From: M269 sp964640795
Lineage (GTDB): Bacteria; Pseudomonadota; Gammaproteobacteria; Enterobacterales; Alteromonadaceae
Direction: 5' to 3'
Length of the DNA stretch: 64,000 nt
Assembly (NCBI GenBank): GCA_964640795.1
Contig: CAZXIN010000006.1
Location: 95,718-159,717, forward strand
Of the stretch, positions 16,922-26,593 are shown piece after piece. Below the pieces are notes generated by a model that was given only the letters and a program-made list of their open reading frames with translations, made no database searches and was not told the origin of the DNA. Every line of letters begins with the position of its first letter. Within the stretch, counting starts at the first letter, position 1. Both the position numbers and the translations under genes were made by a program.

Positions 16922-19023
16922 TAACAAAGGATACAAACATGAGGCTAATAAGCCGCCGCTTTATTGGGGCCGTGTTAATAACATTGACCACAAGCTTTTG
17001 GAGCATAGGCATTTCACTTTCTGCAGCTGAGTTCTCTCCTCAATTCAAGGGAACTGATATAGAAGAAGTGATCAATATTGTTGCCAAGAACCTCCAACGA
17101 AATATCATTGTTGACCCTAATGTAAGAGGTAAAGTGAACTTCAGAAGCTACGATCTGCTGAATGAAGAACAGTACTATCAGGTTTTCCTAAACATCCTAC
17201 AAGTTTATGGTTTTGCTGTTGTAGAGATGCCGAATAATGTCCTTAAAGTTGTCCGTGACAAAGATGCTAAAAATTCAAACATCCCAGTAGTCGATGGCGC
17301 ATTGTTTAATGGCGACGAGATGATTACCCGAGTTGTACCTGTATTCAACGTCTCGGTTAGGGAGCTTGCTCCTATATTACGCCAACTTAATGATGTGGCA
17401 GGCGGTGGTAATGTTGTCGCAAATGATCCATCAAATACGCTACTTATTACAGGTAGAGCTGCTGTAGTGAATCGCTTAGTCGAAATTATCGACAGAATAG
17501 ACCAAGCAGGCGACCAAGAAGTTGAGATCATCAAGCTGCAGTTTGCAGCGGCATCAGAGATGGTTCGTATTATTGATAGCATCAACAAGTCTCAAAAAGG
17601 AAACCAAGGCCCTGCGAACCTTGAACCTCGTGTTGTCGCCGATGACAGAACGAATAGCGTTATTATTAGTGGCGACGTTAAAGCGAGAGAGCGTATCGCT
17701 AGGCTTGTTAACCGCCTAGATTTGGAGCTAAAGAGTAGCGGCAATACACGCGTTTATTACATTAAGTATGCAAAAGCAGAAGATATTGTTGGGGTTTTAC
17801 AAGGCGTTAGTGACAGTATTCAAGCAGAAGAAGCTGCTCCAGCAGCTGGCGGGGCGGCAAGGCGCTCAAGTCGAGGGGCTAATGATGTTTCTATTAACTC
17901 TCACGAAGAAACAAACGCACTGGTTATTACCGCGCCACCTGACATGATGCGTTCATTGGAAGAAGTGATACGTAAGCTCGATATTCCAAGAGCTCAAGTA
18001 CAAGTTGAAGCAATGATTGTTGAGATCTTTGAAGGAGACGGTACAACACTCGGTGTTCAATTTGCGACAGAAAAAGGCGGCGGTACACAGTTTACCAATG
18101 CTGGCATTCCTATTGGTGCTTTAGGTGTGGCCATTGAGCAAGCCCAAGACGAAATAATTCTAGATAATGTCATCGGTACTGAAAATGCCACGGTAACTCA
18201 AACAGAGCGAACAGAGCAGGGCGATTTTACGGCACTGGCGAATTTGTTGGGTAGTGCAAATGGATTCATCAGTGGTGTTGCTAATGATGACTGGGGGGTT
18301 ATTGTTCAAGCTGTCAGTAATGATACCAATGCCAATGTCTTATCGACGCCTTTTATTACTACCATGGATAATACAGAAGCCTTCTTCATTGTTGGTCAAG
18401 AAGTACCCATTATTACTGGGTCAGTAGCTGGCAATAACAACACTAACCCCTTCCAAACGGTTGAACGTCAAGAAGTTGGTATCAGGCTCCTTGTGACGCC
18501 GCAAATTAATGAAGGGACTGGCGTCTTACTTAATATCGAGCAAGAGGTTTCAAGTGTTAGTGGTGCAACAGCTGTCGATATTTCTATTAATACACGGGAG
18601 ATTAGAACCTCAGTATTTGTTGAAGATGGTGGCACGGTTGTGTTGGGTGGTTTGATTGATGAAGATGTACAAGAAAGTGTCTCTAAGGTTCCTATTTTAG
18701 GAGACATCCCTTTCTTAGGTAAATTATTCCGTTCAACGTCGACAACAAGAAATAAACGTAATTTGATGGTGTTCTTGCGTCCAACTATTATCCGTGATGG
18801 TGCAACGCTTAACCGTATCAGCCATTCGAAATATAACTTTATCCGTGCGCAGCAGTTAGAAAAAGAAGAGAAAGGTGTGCCACTCATGCCTAGTTTGTCA
18901 ACGCCAACATTACCAAACTGGGATGATGCAGAAACGGCGCCCCCGACAGTTGAAGAGTATTTGGAGAAGAAAGAAGAAGATAGAAAACGGGGCAAAAAAA
19001 GAAAGAAGGACACTAGGAACTAA
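16918..19023 (+). CDS. gspD: Type II secretin GspD
   Basis: A 701-aa outer-membrane channel subunit. A signal peptide (residues about 1-38, ending LSAAEF) is followed by N0-N3 periplasmic domains (TDIEEVINIVAKNLQRNIIVDP; RVVADDRTNSVIISGD) and the C-terminal secretin domain. The latter contains VQVEAMIVEIFEGDGTTLGVQ, VPIITGS and GLIDEDVQESVSKVPILGDIPFLGKLFR. The protein ends in a long charged tail rich in Lys, Arg and Glu (last 25 residues), where a pilotin-binding S-domain would sit. A later Met at residue 8 could also start the protein. Confidence 0.97.
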   Translation: MITKDTNMRLISRRFIGAVLITLTTSFWSIGISLSAAEFSPQFKGTDIEEVINIVAKNLQRNIIVDPNVRGKVNFRSYDLLNEEQYYQVFLNILQVYGFAVVEMPNNVLKVVRDKDAKNSNIPVVDGALFNGDEMITRVVPVFNVSVRELAPILRQLNDVAGGGNVVANDPSNTLLITGRAAVVNRLVEIIDRIDQAGDQEVEIIKLQFAAASEMVRIIDSINKSQKGNQGPANLEPRVVADDRTNSVIISGDVKARERIARLVNRLDLELKSSGNTRVYYIKYAKAEDIVGVLQGVSDSIQAEEAAPAAGGAARRSSRGANDVSINSHEETNALVITAPPDMMRSLEEVIRKLDIPRAQVQVEAMIVEIFEGDGTTLGVQFATEKGGGTQFTNAGIPIGALGVAIEQAQDEIILDNVIGTENATVTQTERTEQGDFTALANLLGSANGFISGVANDDWGVIVQAVSNDTNANVLSTPFITTMDNTEAFFIVGQEVPIITGSVAGNNNTNPFQTVERQEVGIRLLVTPQINEGTGVLLNIEQEVSSVSGATAVDISINTREIRTSVFVEDGGTVVLGGLIDEDVQESVSKVPILGDIPFLGKLFRSTSTTRNKRNLMVFLRPTIIRDGATLNRISHSKYNFIRAQQLEKEEKGVPLMPSLSTPTLPNWDDAETAPPTVEEYLEKKEEDRKRGKKRKKDTRN

Positions 19024-20585
19024 TGGCGGCATTAGAGACTAACGAAACGCTTGAACAGGATGAACAACAAGCGCTTGAATCAGAAGAAGCAACTTCAGAA
19101 GCAGAAGAGCTAGGTTACAAACAACTGAGTTTTAGCTTTGCTAAACGCCATCATGTTATTTTGGAGCATGCTGATACACCGGTGACTTTGTATCATACTT
19201 CTGAAACGCCTTTTCATGTCTTTGCCGAAGTTAGGCGCTTTTTAGGCCAGCCGTTTAAGCCCGCGTTGATCGAAATTGACAAGTTTGAAAGTCTATTAAC
19301 CAATGCCTTCCAGCGCGACTCATCTGCGGCAAAGCAGTTGATGGAAGATATCGGTAATGAAAGTGATTTGTTTGCTCTAGCTGAAGAGTTGCCCGAAACC
19401 GAAGACTTGCTCGAAAATGAAGATGATGCGCCTATTATTAAGCTCATCAATGCAATGTTGGGTGAAGCGATAAAAGAAGGTGCGTCAGATATCCATGTTG
19501 AGACTTTTGAAACTCAACTTGTCGTGCGCTTCCGTGTTGATGGTGTTTTGAGAGAAATTCTGCGCCCTCATCGTAAAATGGCGTCAATGCTAGTTTCTCG
19601 TATTAAAGTTATGGCCAAACTAGATATTGCCGAGAAGCGTGTACCGCAAGACGGCCGTATTACTTTGCGTATAGCCGGTCGAGCAGTAGACGTTCGGGTG
19701 AGTACAATGCCATCCAGTCATGGTGAACGTGTTGTACTGCGTCTTTTAGATAAGAACAGTGTTCGGCTTGATCTTGAAGACTTGGGTATGACCCTAGACA
19801 ATCGAACTAACTTCTCAGACCTTATTCGCAAACCGCATGGCATTATTCTGGTGACTGGTCCTACGGGGTCAGGTAAAAGTACAACGCTTTATGCCGGCTT
19901 ATCAGAAATCAATTCCAAAGATCGCAATATCCTAACAGTAGAAGATCCGATTGAATTTGATTTAAACGGTATTGGTCAAACACAAGTTAACCCTCGCGTT
20001 GATATGACTTTCGCCCGCGGCTTGCGTGCAATCCTCAGGCAAGACCCTGATGTCGTTATGATTGGTGAGATACGAGATCTCGAAACCGCACAAATCGCTG
20101 TTCAAGCCAGTTTAACGGGTCACTTAGTGTTATCCACATTACACACGAATACGGCGTCAGGCGCTATTACTCGACTGGAAGATATGGGTATTGAGCCATT
20201 CTTACTATCATCGAGCTTACTCGCTGTATTGTCCCAAAGGCTCGTGAGAACATTATGTCCAGACTGCAAGAAGCCGCATGAGCCGTCAGAACATGAATGC
20301 GGTATTTTAGGTATCCCGGCTGCTGAGGCTAGTCGCAATATGATCTTTAGACCCTCGGGTTGCGCGGCATGTAACCATACAGGCTACCGTGGAAGAACCG
20401 GTATCCATGAATTGCTTATTGTCGATGAGCCAGTGCGAGATCTCATTCATGCAGGTCGCGGTGAACAAGCAATTGAAAGACACATCAGAGGCGAAACGTT
20501 AAGTATTCGTGAAGACGGTTGTCAGCGTGTATTGAAAGGCGAAACGGCGCTTGAAGAAGTGTTACGTGTGACTAGGGAAGAATAA
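19023..20585 (+). CDS. gspE: Type II secretion ATPase GspE
   Basis: A 520-aa cytoplasmic hexameric ATPase that drives pseudopilus assembly. The Walker A GPTGSGKST is at residues 279-287. The Asp box, Walker B (DPDVVMIGEIRD) and His box (LTGHLVLSTLHTN) follow. A four-cysteine zinc motif (CPDCKK ... CAACNHTGYRG) lies in the C-terminal domain. The N-terminal part is very acidic in its first 30 residues. The start overlaps the gspD stop by one base. Confidence 0.97.
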   Translation: MAALETNETLEQDEQQALESEEATSEAEELGYKQLSFSFAKRHHVILEHADTPVTLYHTSETPFHVFAEVRRFLGQPFKPALIEIDKFESLLTNAFQRDSSAAKQLMEDIGNESDLFALAEELPETEDLLENEDDAPIIKLINAMLGEAIKEGASDIHVETFETQLVVRFRVDGVLREILRPHRKMASMLVSRIKVMAKLDIAEKRVPQDGRITLRIAGRAVDVRVSTMPSSHGERVVLRLLDKNSVRLDLEDLGMTLDNRTNFSDLIRKPHGIILVTGPTGSGKSTTLYAGLSEINSKDRNILTVEDPIEFDLNGIGQTQVNPRVDMTFARGLRAILRQDPDVVMIGEIRDLETAQIAVQASLTGHLVLSTLHTNTASGAITRLEDMGIEPFLLSSSLLAVLSQRLVRTLCPDCKKPHEPSEHECGILGIPAAEASRNMIFRPSGCAACNHTGYRGRTGIHELLIVDEPVRDLIHAGRGEQAIERHIRGETLSIREDGCQRVLKGETALEEVLRVTREE

Positions 20586-20587
20586 CG

Positions 20588-21808
20588 TTGGCGGCATTTT
20601 CATATAAAGCTCTAGATAAAAAGGGCAGCAATAAGTCGGGTGTACTCGAAGGTGATAACGCTCGCCAAATCCGTCAGCAATTACGCGAGATGGAACTGAT
20701 ACCGCTTGAGCTTGAACAAGTCGCTGAAAAAGAGAAACGCCAGGGCAAAGGTGTCTCATTTTTCAAACCAAGAATATCGACGTCAGATCTCGCATTACTG
20801 ACTCGACAATTGTCTACGCTGATCGAGTCAGCGTTGCCGATCGAAGAAGCCTTGCAAGCTGTTGCCGAGCAGAGTGAGAAGCCACGTCAGAAAAACATGA
20901 TGATGGCTGTGCGCAGTAAAGTAGTAGAAGGCTATACCTTGGCCGATAGCATGGCTGAGTTCCCTCATGTATTTGATAATCTGTATTGCGCCATGGTCGC
21001 AGCAGGTGAAAAATCAGGCCATTTAGACACTGTACTATCAAGGCTTGCCGATTACACAGAAAAACGGCAGCAGACAAGAAGTCAAATCATCCAAGCGATG
21101 GTTTACCCGTCGATTATGATGTTTTTTGCAATTGGAATTATCGTCTTACTACTTGTCATCGTCGTGCCAAAAATCGTTGGGCAGTTCCAACAGAATGGGC
21201 AAGATCTGCCAGGTATTACTCAATTTTTAATCGATGTCAGTGACTTTTTGATTGCTAATGGTATATGGCTGGTATTAGCTATTATTCTATTAATTATTGC
21301 CATTCAGCGGCTACTGAAACAACCTGCACTGCAAGCTAAGTATCATAAGTATTTATTGCGAGTGCCTTTGATAGGGAAAATATCAAGAGGCATTAATACG
21401 GCAAGGTTTGCCAGCACTCTGAGCATTCTCACATCCAGTGCTGTTCCTCTACTGGAAAGTATGCGTATAGCAGGCAATGTGCTTGAGAACATTCATATAA
21501 AAACGTCTGTCGCAGAAGCTTCAGTGAATGTCAAAGAGGGTTCTAGCTTAAGAGCCTCGCTTGAAAAAACAAAGATATTCCCTCCCATGATGATGCACAT
21601 GATTGCCTCAGGTGAGAAAAGCGGCGAATTGCAACAAATGCTTTCACGTGCTGCAGATAATCAAAATAGGGAATTCGAGACAACAATTAGTGTCTCATTA
21701 AAAATATTCGAACCTTTGCTTATTGTGACAATGGCAGGTGTGGTTCTCTTTATCGTCATGGCCATTTTACTACCTATTTTGGCCCTTAATAACGTGGTAG
21801 GTCTTTAA
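20588..21808 (+). CDS. gspF: Type II secretion platform protein GspF
   Basis: A 406-aa polytopic inner-membrane protein with two T2SSF domains (about residues 70-195 and 270-395) and three transmembrane helices (about 170-195, 215-240, 375-400). It begins MAAFSYKALDKKG, the family hallmark, using a TTG start codon immediately after gspE. The motif STLIESALPIEEALQ and its repeat STLSILTSSAVPLLESM mark the two domains. Confidence 0.97.
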   Translation: MAAFSYKALDKKGSNKSGVLEGDNARQIRQQLREMELIPLELEQVAEKEKRQGKGVSFFKPRISTSDLALLTRQLSTLIESALPIEEALQAVAEQSEKPRQKNMMMAVRSKVVEGYTLADSMAEFPHVFDNLYCAMVAAGEKSGHLDTVLSRLADYTEKRQQTRSQIIQAMVYPSIMMFFAIGIIVLLLVIVVPKIVGQFQQNGQDLPGITQFLIDVSDFLIANGIWLVLAIILLIIAIQRLLKQPALQAKYHKYLLRVPLIGKISRGINTARFASTLSILTSSAVPLLESMRIAGNVLENIHIKTSVAEASVNVKEGSSLRASLEKTKIFPPMMMHMIASGEKSGELQQMLSRAADNQNREFETTISVSLKIFEPLLIVTMAGVVLFIVMAILLPILALNNVVGL

Positions 21809-22248
21809 TGAAAAAACTTAATCGCGCCCAATCGGGCTTTACACTTATCGAAGTCATGATCGTACTGTTGATCATAGGCATTATGGCGTCTGTTGTTGCC
21901 CCAAACATTTTGGGTAACCAAGAGGTTGCTCAGTTGAAAAAGGCCGCTGTTGATATTCAGCAGCTTGAGAGCGCTGTGGAAATGTACAAACTCAGAACAA
22001 ATAGCTTCCCTAGCACTGAGCAAGGTCTAGATGCTCTGGTAGCTGTGCCTACATCGGATCCTATTCCTAGAAATTACCCTGAAGATGGTTTTATTAGACG
22101 TTTGCCACAAGATCCTTGGGGTAACGATTATCAACTAGTAAGCCCAGGTGAGCTTGGTCGTATTGATATTTTCTCTAATGGTCCCGATCAAGAGCCAGGC
22201 ACTGATGATGACATCGGTAATTGGAATATCAACGACTACCTTAAATAG
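21808..22248 (+). CDS. gspG: Major pseudopilin GspG
   Basis: A 146-aa prepilin. A short leader ends with the prepilin-peptidase site G|FTLIEV (cut before Phe11), followed by the hydrophobic alpha-1 helix (MIVLLIIGIMASVVAP). The C-terminal calcium-loop region reads DPWGNDYQL ... GPDQEPGTDDDIGNWN, as in other GspG proteins. It is the major pseudopilus subunit. The processing enzyme PilD/GspO is not encoded in this window. Confidence 0.97.
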   Translation: MKKLNRAQSGFTLIEVMIVLLIIGIMASVVAPNILGNQEVAQLKKAAVDIQQLESAVEMYKLRTNSFPSTEQGLDALVAVPTSDPIPRNYPEDGFIRRLPQDPWGNDYQLVSPGELGRIDIFSNGPDQEPGTDDDIGNWNINDYLK

Positions 22249-22258
22249 CTGAAGCATC

Positions 22259-22876
22259 ATGTTGACGAAACGACACCATCAGAGGGGCTTCACACTACTT
22301 GAAGTGATGATGGTGTTGTTAATCATAGGTATTCTCGTCAGTTCAGTGGTTTATAATAGTTTTTCTGTTAACCAAGAAGAGCTTCTGAAGAAACAAGCAC
22401 AACGTTTACAAGTTGTTGTTGGTGCAGTGTCGGAGTTCGCCATACTCAATCAGTTAGAAATGGGTATGCGCTTTGAACCTGAGACAAATGAATACTTTTT
22501 TATGGTGCTAGACGAGGAGCAACAGTGGCAACCTTTTGCTGGAACCGCTCTCTTCGAACCCTATCAATTGCCTGAGCCCTTTGGCTTAGAATTGCAGCTT
22601 GATGACTTACCTTGGATTAGTGAAGACAGCTTATTTGAAGACAACACCATTTTTGATGAAAAACTATCACTTGACGATAAAGATGTACAAATTGGTGAAG
22701 ATGATGAGCCGCCGCCACCGCCACAAATACTGTTATTTTCCAGTGGCGAAATTACTCCGTTCAGCATGATTTTAAAATACGAACCTAGCTTTGGAAACGA
22801 TGAGCCTGTGTACTATCGCGTTAATGCTGAAGAGTACATTCCTTTGATTATTGAAGGGCCTCTGGAGTTTTTATGA
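22259..22876 (+). CDS. gspH: Minor pseudopilin GspH
   Basis: A 205-aa prepilin with cleavage site G|FTLLEV near residue 11 and helix MMVLLIIGILVSSVV. An acidic stretch around residues 115-155, with an EDDEPPPPP segment, is unusual. The following IFSSGEITPF is a typical GspH C-terminal motif. It acts with GspI, J and K at the pseudopilus tip. Confidence 0.93.
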   Translation: MLTKRHHQRGFTLLEVMMVLLIIGILVSSVVYNSFSVNQEELLKKQAQRLQVVVGAVSEFAILNQLEMGMRFEPETNEYFFMVLDEEQQWQPFAGTALFEPYQLPEPFGLELQLDDLPWISEDSLFEDNTIFDEKLSLDDKDVQIGEDDEPPPPPQILLFSSGEITPFSMILKYEPSFGNDEPVYYRVNAEEYIPLIIEGPLEFL

Positions 22877-23253
22877 AACAGTTAGGTTTTACGTTATTAG
22901 AAGTCATGGTCGCCTTGCTTATTTTCGCTTTAACAGGGACAGCGGTCATGAAATCGGCCAGCGAAAATTTAAATGGCGTTGGTCTCATTGAACAGATGAC
23001 CTTTGCGACTTGGGTTGCCAATAACCGATTAACACAAGTTAACTTTGAACCTGTCTGGCCACCTAAAAATAATGAAAAAGGCAGTATGGAGATGGCTAAC
23101 CGTACCTTTTATTGGCAACAGAAGGTCACAACGACAGCTGACAACGATATCCGTTCAGTTGAAGTTATCGTAAGTGAAGACGAGCAGTTTTCATCTTCTA
23201 TAACATCGGTCATTAGTTTCGTTTCAAGACCCACTTCTGGCCAACAACAATAG
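22873..23253 (+). CDS. gspI: Minor pseudopilin GspI
   Basis: A 126-aa prepilin with a very short leader (MKQLG) and the FTLLEVMVALLIFALTGTAV helix. The globular part contains WVANNRL and WQQKV, as in GspI. It overlaps gspH by four bases. With GspJ and GspK it forms the tip complex that starts pseudopilus growth. Confidence 0.95.
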   Translation: MKQLGFTLLEVMVALLIFALTGTAVMKSASENLNGVGLIEQMTFATWVANNRLTQVNFEPVWPPKNNEKGSMEMANRTFYWQQKVTTTADNDIRSVEVIVSEDEQFSSSITSVISFVSRPTSGQQQ

Positions 23254-23255
23254 CT

Positions 23256-23903
23256 ATGTTTAATTCACGTCCAAACTCTGGGTTTACGCTCATAGAGATC
23301 CTGATAGCCATGGCTATTTTTGCTCTTATTGGTTTGGGTTCATACAGTGTTTTGACTACCGTTATCAATAGTGACGAGCTCTCTAAGAACCGTATTGAGA
23401 AATTGCAAGAACTCCAAAGAGCGATGCTATTCATTGAACGGGATATAACTCAGGCGATGCCTAGAGCGGCTCGGGTCAATGGTGAGCAAAATGATATCGT
23501 CATGACCGGCGGTGAAGATGTGTTAGACAGCGAAACTGATGGTATCGCTTTTGTTCGTGGTGGCTGGCAAAACCCACAGTTGGTTTTACCTCGCAGTACG
23601 TTACAGGCTGTAGGCTATCGTATGCAAGAAGAGCAACTCCAGCGCGTTTTTAGTAATTATGTGGACAATGTAATAGGTGCTGAACCCAAAGTCAGAACGG
23701 TTCTGCATGGTGTAGAAGATTTTCAAATCCAGTTTTTACTCTCAGCGGCACGTGCATTGAACAACAACGATGGCGAAGATAATGAAGGATGGAACGACAG
23801 CTATACGGGTTCTGAAATCCCAGCAGCAATTGCCATCGAAGTCACCACGGCTGATTTTGGTTTAGTACGCCGAGAATTTATAGTTGCTGGGGACAGTCCA
23901 TAG
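23256..23903 (+). CDS. gspJ: Minor pseudopilin GspJ
   Basis: A 215-aa prepilin: leader MFNSRPNSG, then FTLIEILIAMAIFALIGLGSY. The conserved ELQRAMLFIERDITQ and an RRVFS-like segment (LQRVFSNYVDN) mark it as GspJ. It is followed by gspK with a TAGTG overlap. Confidence 0.95.
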   Translation: MFNSRPNSGFTLIEILIAMAIFALIGLGSYSVLTTVINSDELSKNRIEKLQELQRAMLFIERDITQAMPRAARVNGEQNDIVMTGGEDVLDSETDGIAFVRGGWQNPQLVLPRSTLQAVGYRMQEEQLQRVFSNYVDNVIGAEPKVRTVLHGVEDFQIQFLLSAARALNNNDGEDNEGWNDSYTGSEIPAAIAIEVTTADFGLVRREFIVAGDSP

Positions 23904-24904
23904 TGCGGTCGTCTCTTCATCAGCAGCGAGGTGTTGCACTTATTATTGTTATTCTAGTCGTTGCGCTAGTTGTTGTTATTGCTACTGAGATGGGCGGTAG
24001 ACTGCAACTGCAAGTTCAACGTGCGATCAATATTAGAGACAATAATCAGGCTTATTGGTATGCGGTTGGGGCTGAACAATTTGCATTAAAGTCAATTCAG
24101 CAAATATTAGATCTCGATGATGGCACTGTTCACTTGAACCAACCTTGGGCGCAGGGTGATCTGCAATTTCCATTGGAAGGTGGGGGTATACAGGCAACGA
24201 TTACGGATATGCAAGCGTGCTTTAATGTGAATGCTCTGCAAGTTGCTAGTTCAAATTCTAGCTCGGGAGAAAATACAGAGCTTGATGCGCGTAGAGACGC
24301 TTTTTTCCGCCTGATCCAAGGCCTAGATGTCAATGTGCCGTCACTTGAAGCGGAAACGCTAAGAGATTCCTTGGTTGATTGGCTAGATGCTGACAGTGAT
24401 ATCAGTGGTGGCTTTGGTGCGGAAGATAGTGAGTACGAATCACGCAGGGCCCCTTATTTAGCCGCGAATAATTTAATGAGTCATAAATCAGAATTGCGAC
24501 TAGTGAATGGTGTCAGCCCGCAATGGATAAACGCTTTATTACCTTTTGTGTGTGCTATTCCGCAATACAACGAATTCAAAATCAATATCAATACCATTGA
24601 CAGCGACAATGCTATTATTCTTCAAGCGATATTGAATTTACCTAGCCTCGCTGACGCGCAGAATTTGTTGTCATCAAGGCCAAGAGATGGCTACAGTGAT
24701 ATTCAAGATTTTTTCCAAGAGCCTGAGGTTACATCTTTGACCTTAACCGATGAACAACAGGCATGGTTTGATATAACGACAGAATATTTTATTTTAGATA
24801 CGAAGACCCGTTACAATGACGCCATTTTTAGCATGTCGTCTGTAATACAAATAGAAAACGATAGAATTTCAGTCCTGAGACGGGAATTTGGAGGCAGTAA
24901 GTGA
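23903..24904 (+). CDS. gspK: Minor pseudopilin GspK
   Basis: A 333-aa atypical prepilin that caps the pseudopilus. It starts with GTG. After the leader (MRSSLHQQRG) comes VALIIVILVVALVVVIATEM, without the usual Glu at position 5, as is normal for GspK. The alpha domain includes DSLVDWLDADSD and a late INTIDSDNAIILQAILN segment. It overlaps gspL by four bases. Confidence 0.95.
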   Translation: MRSSLHQQRGVALIIVILVVALVVVIATEMGGRLQLQVQRAINIRDNNQAYWYAVGAEQFALKSIQQILDLDDGTVHLNQPWAQGDLQFPLEGGGIQATITDMQACFNVNALQVASSNSSSGENTELDARRDAFFRLIQGLDVNVPSLEAETLRDSLVDWLDADSDISGGFGAEDSEYESRRAPYLAANNLMSHKSELRLVNGVSPQWINALLPFVCAIPQYNEFKININTIDSDNAIILQAILNLPSLADAQNLLSSRPRDGYSDIQDFFQEPEVTSLTLTDEQQAWFDITTEYFILDTKTRYNDAIFSMSSVIQIENDRISVLRREFGGSK

Positions 24905-26106
24905 ACGAACAACTAGTGATCAGGCTAGGGACAGAATTAACAGACCCTATCCATTGGATTGTTTGGTCACTCTCCGAACAAGAAATTATTGCATCGGGTG
25001 AGCTACCTGATTCAACGGCATTAAGCTCATTGACAGAAAGAGCTGGTAATCGCTCTATCATCGCACTTGTACCAACCAGTGAAGTATCCTTGCGCACCGT
25101 TACATTGCCAGCGAAGGCAGGCCGTAAAGCACTTGCAGCTATTCCTTATATGTTGGAGGAAGAGATTTCTGGCGAAATTGAGGAACAATTTTTTGCTTTA
25201 GGTCAGAAACGTGGTGATCAACAAGAGGTTGCCATTGTAGAAAGAAGCAGAATCGAACAATGGCTACAAGTCATCAAAGGAGCCGATTTACATTGTAGTA
25301 AGTTGGTACCTGACATTTTGGCACTTCCCCAAAGTGATGATCAATGGTCGGTATTGGAGCTCGGCGATCAATTGCTTCTCAGGCAAGATGCCTGGAAAGG
25401 CATGCAAGGTGAAGGTGAATGGATGTTGCCTACTGTTGCGCATTTTATCTCGCAGCAAGAAGAAGCGCTCACTATCGCCAGCTATAGTGAAATCCAACTA
25501 CCTGAACTAGACAATGTCACTGTCTTGCCGCAGCCGCTCGACATGCCCATGCAGGTGTTGGCTGAGGAATCGTTAACAGCATCATTTAACTTATTGCAAG
25601 GCGACTATAAGCCGAAGAAAGAAGTTTCAGGTGCTTGGAAGAAATGGCGGTTAGCCGCTATTTTAGCTGGCGTTGCAGTTACAGCTAGCCTAGTTGACAA
25701 AGCCGTCACACTTAATCAAATAAAGCGCGAAGAAGCGCAAGTTTGGACCGACATTCAACAAACCTTTAAGGCAACATTTCCTGAGGTAAGGCGTGTGACT
25801 AAAGCAACCGTTCAACCCATGATGCGCCAAAAAATGAAAGAGCTTGAAGACAAGAGTGGCGGTGGTGTATCCATGCTGCTGATGCTATCGCAGCTTTCCA
25901 ATGCTTTTGAACAAAGCCGCATTAAGCCGCAATCTATGCGCTTCAATAGTGAGCGTGCCGAAATGCGCTTACAAGCCGTAGGCTCTTCGTTCGAGGCTTT
26001 GCAAACCTTTAGCCAAATGGCTGAACAAGCTGGTTTTACTGTGCAGCAAGGTGCCGTAAATAATCGCGACAACCAAGTTGTCGGCTCAATGACAATTAGG
26101 AGTTAA
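24901..26106 (+). CDS. gspL: Type II secretion protein GspL
   Basis: A 401-aa inner-membrane protein with a GTG start. The large cytoplasmic actin-like domain (residues 1-235) contacts GspE. Features are ALVPTSEVSLRTVTLP, FALGQKRGDQQEVAIVER, and FNLLQGDYKPKK just before the transmembrane helix (about 250-268). The C-terminal periplasmic ferredoxin-like domain ends VVGSMTIRS. Confidence 0.94.
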   Translation: MNEQLVIRLGTELTDPIHWIVWSLSEQEIIASGELPDSTALSSLTERAGNRSIIALVPTSEVSLRTVTLPAKAGRKALAAIPYMLEEEISGEIEEQFFALGQKRGDQQEVAIVERSRIEQWLQVIKGADLHCSKLVPDILALPQSDDQWSVLELGDQLLLRQDAWKGMQGEGEWMLPTVAHFISQQEEALTIASYSEIQLPELDNVTVLPQPLDMPMQVLAEESLTASFNLLQGDYKPKKEVSGAWKKWRLAAILAGVAVTASLVDKAVTLNQIKREEAQVWTDIQQTFKATFPEVRRVTKATVQPMMRQKMKELEDKSGGGVSMLLMLSQLSNAFEQSRIKPQSMRFNSERAEMRLQAVGSSFEALQTFSQMAEQAGFTVQQGAVNNRDNQVVGSMTIRS

Positions 26107-26113
26107 GGTCGAC

Positions 26114-26593
26114 GTGGACGAACTTAAAAAAAGATACGAAAACCTCACTGAACGAGAGCAATGGCTAGTCAAAATAATTGGCGTGTTCCTGATTGTCACA
26201 ATGATTTATTCCGTTGTTTGGTCGCCACTTGTCGAGGCTGTTGAAAAAGGCGAACGTACACTGAAAACACAAAGAAATGTGTTGCAGACTATGCAGAAGA
26301 ATAGCAACCGTGTTCAACAGTTAAAAGCGAGTGGTAGTCGAAGTAAGTCACTCAGCGGCTCTTTAGCGCAAGCGGTTGATGGAACGGCAAATTCGCTGTC
26401 TATTTCTATTTCCCGTATGCAACCGCAAGGTGAAGAGTTAATCGTATGGGTAGACGAAGCACCGTTTGATAGTGTGTTAGCTTGGTTCCAAGCGATGGAA
26501 ACTCGTGGAGTACGTATTTTAGATGCTGATGTAATCGAAACTAATCAACCAGGACAAATCAAAGTAAGGCGTTTGCAAGTGGGTAAATCTTAA
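26114..26593 (+). CDS. gspM: Type II secretion protein GspM
   Basis: A 159-aa bitopic protein. It begins (GTG) with NLTEREQWLVKIIGVFLIVTMIYSVVWSPL, the typical GspM short cytoplasmic end and transmembrane helix (about residues 19-37). The periplasmic part is a coiled segment and a ferredoxin-like fold. It stabilises GspL in the assembly platform. Confidence 0.94.
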   Translation: MDELKKRYENLTEREQWLVKIIGVFLIVTMIYSVVWSPLVEAVEKGERTLKTQRNVLQTMQKNSNRVQQLKASGSRSKSLSGSLAQAVDGTANSLSISISRMQPQGEELIVWVDEAPFDSVLAWFQAMETRGVRILDADVIETNQPGQIKVRRLQVGKS

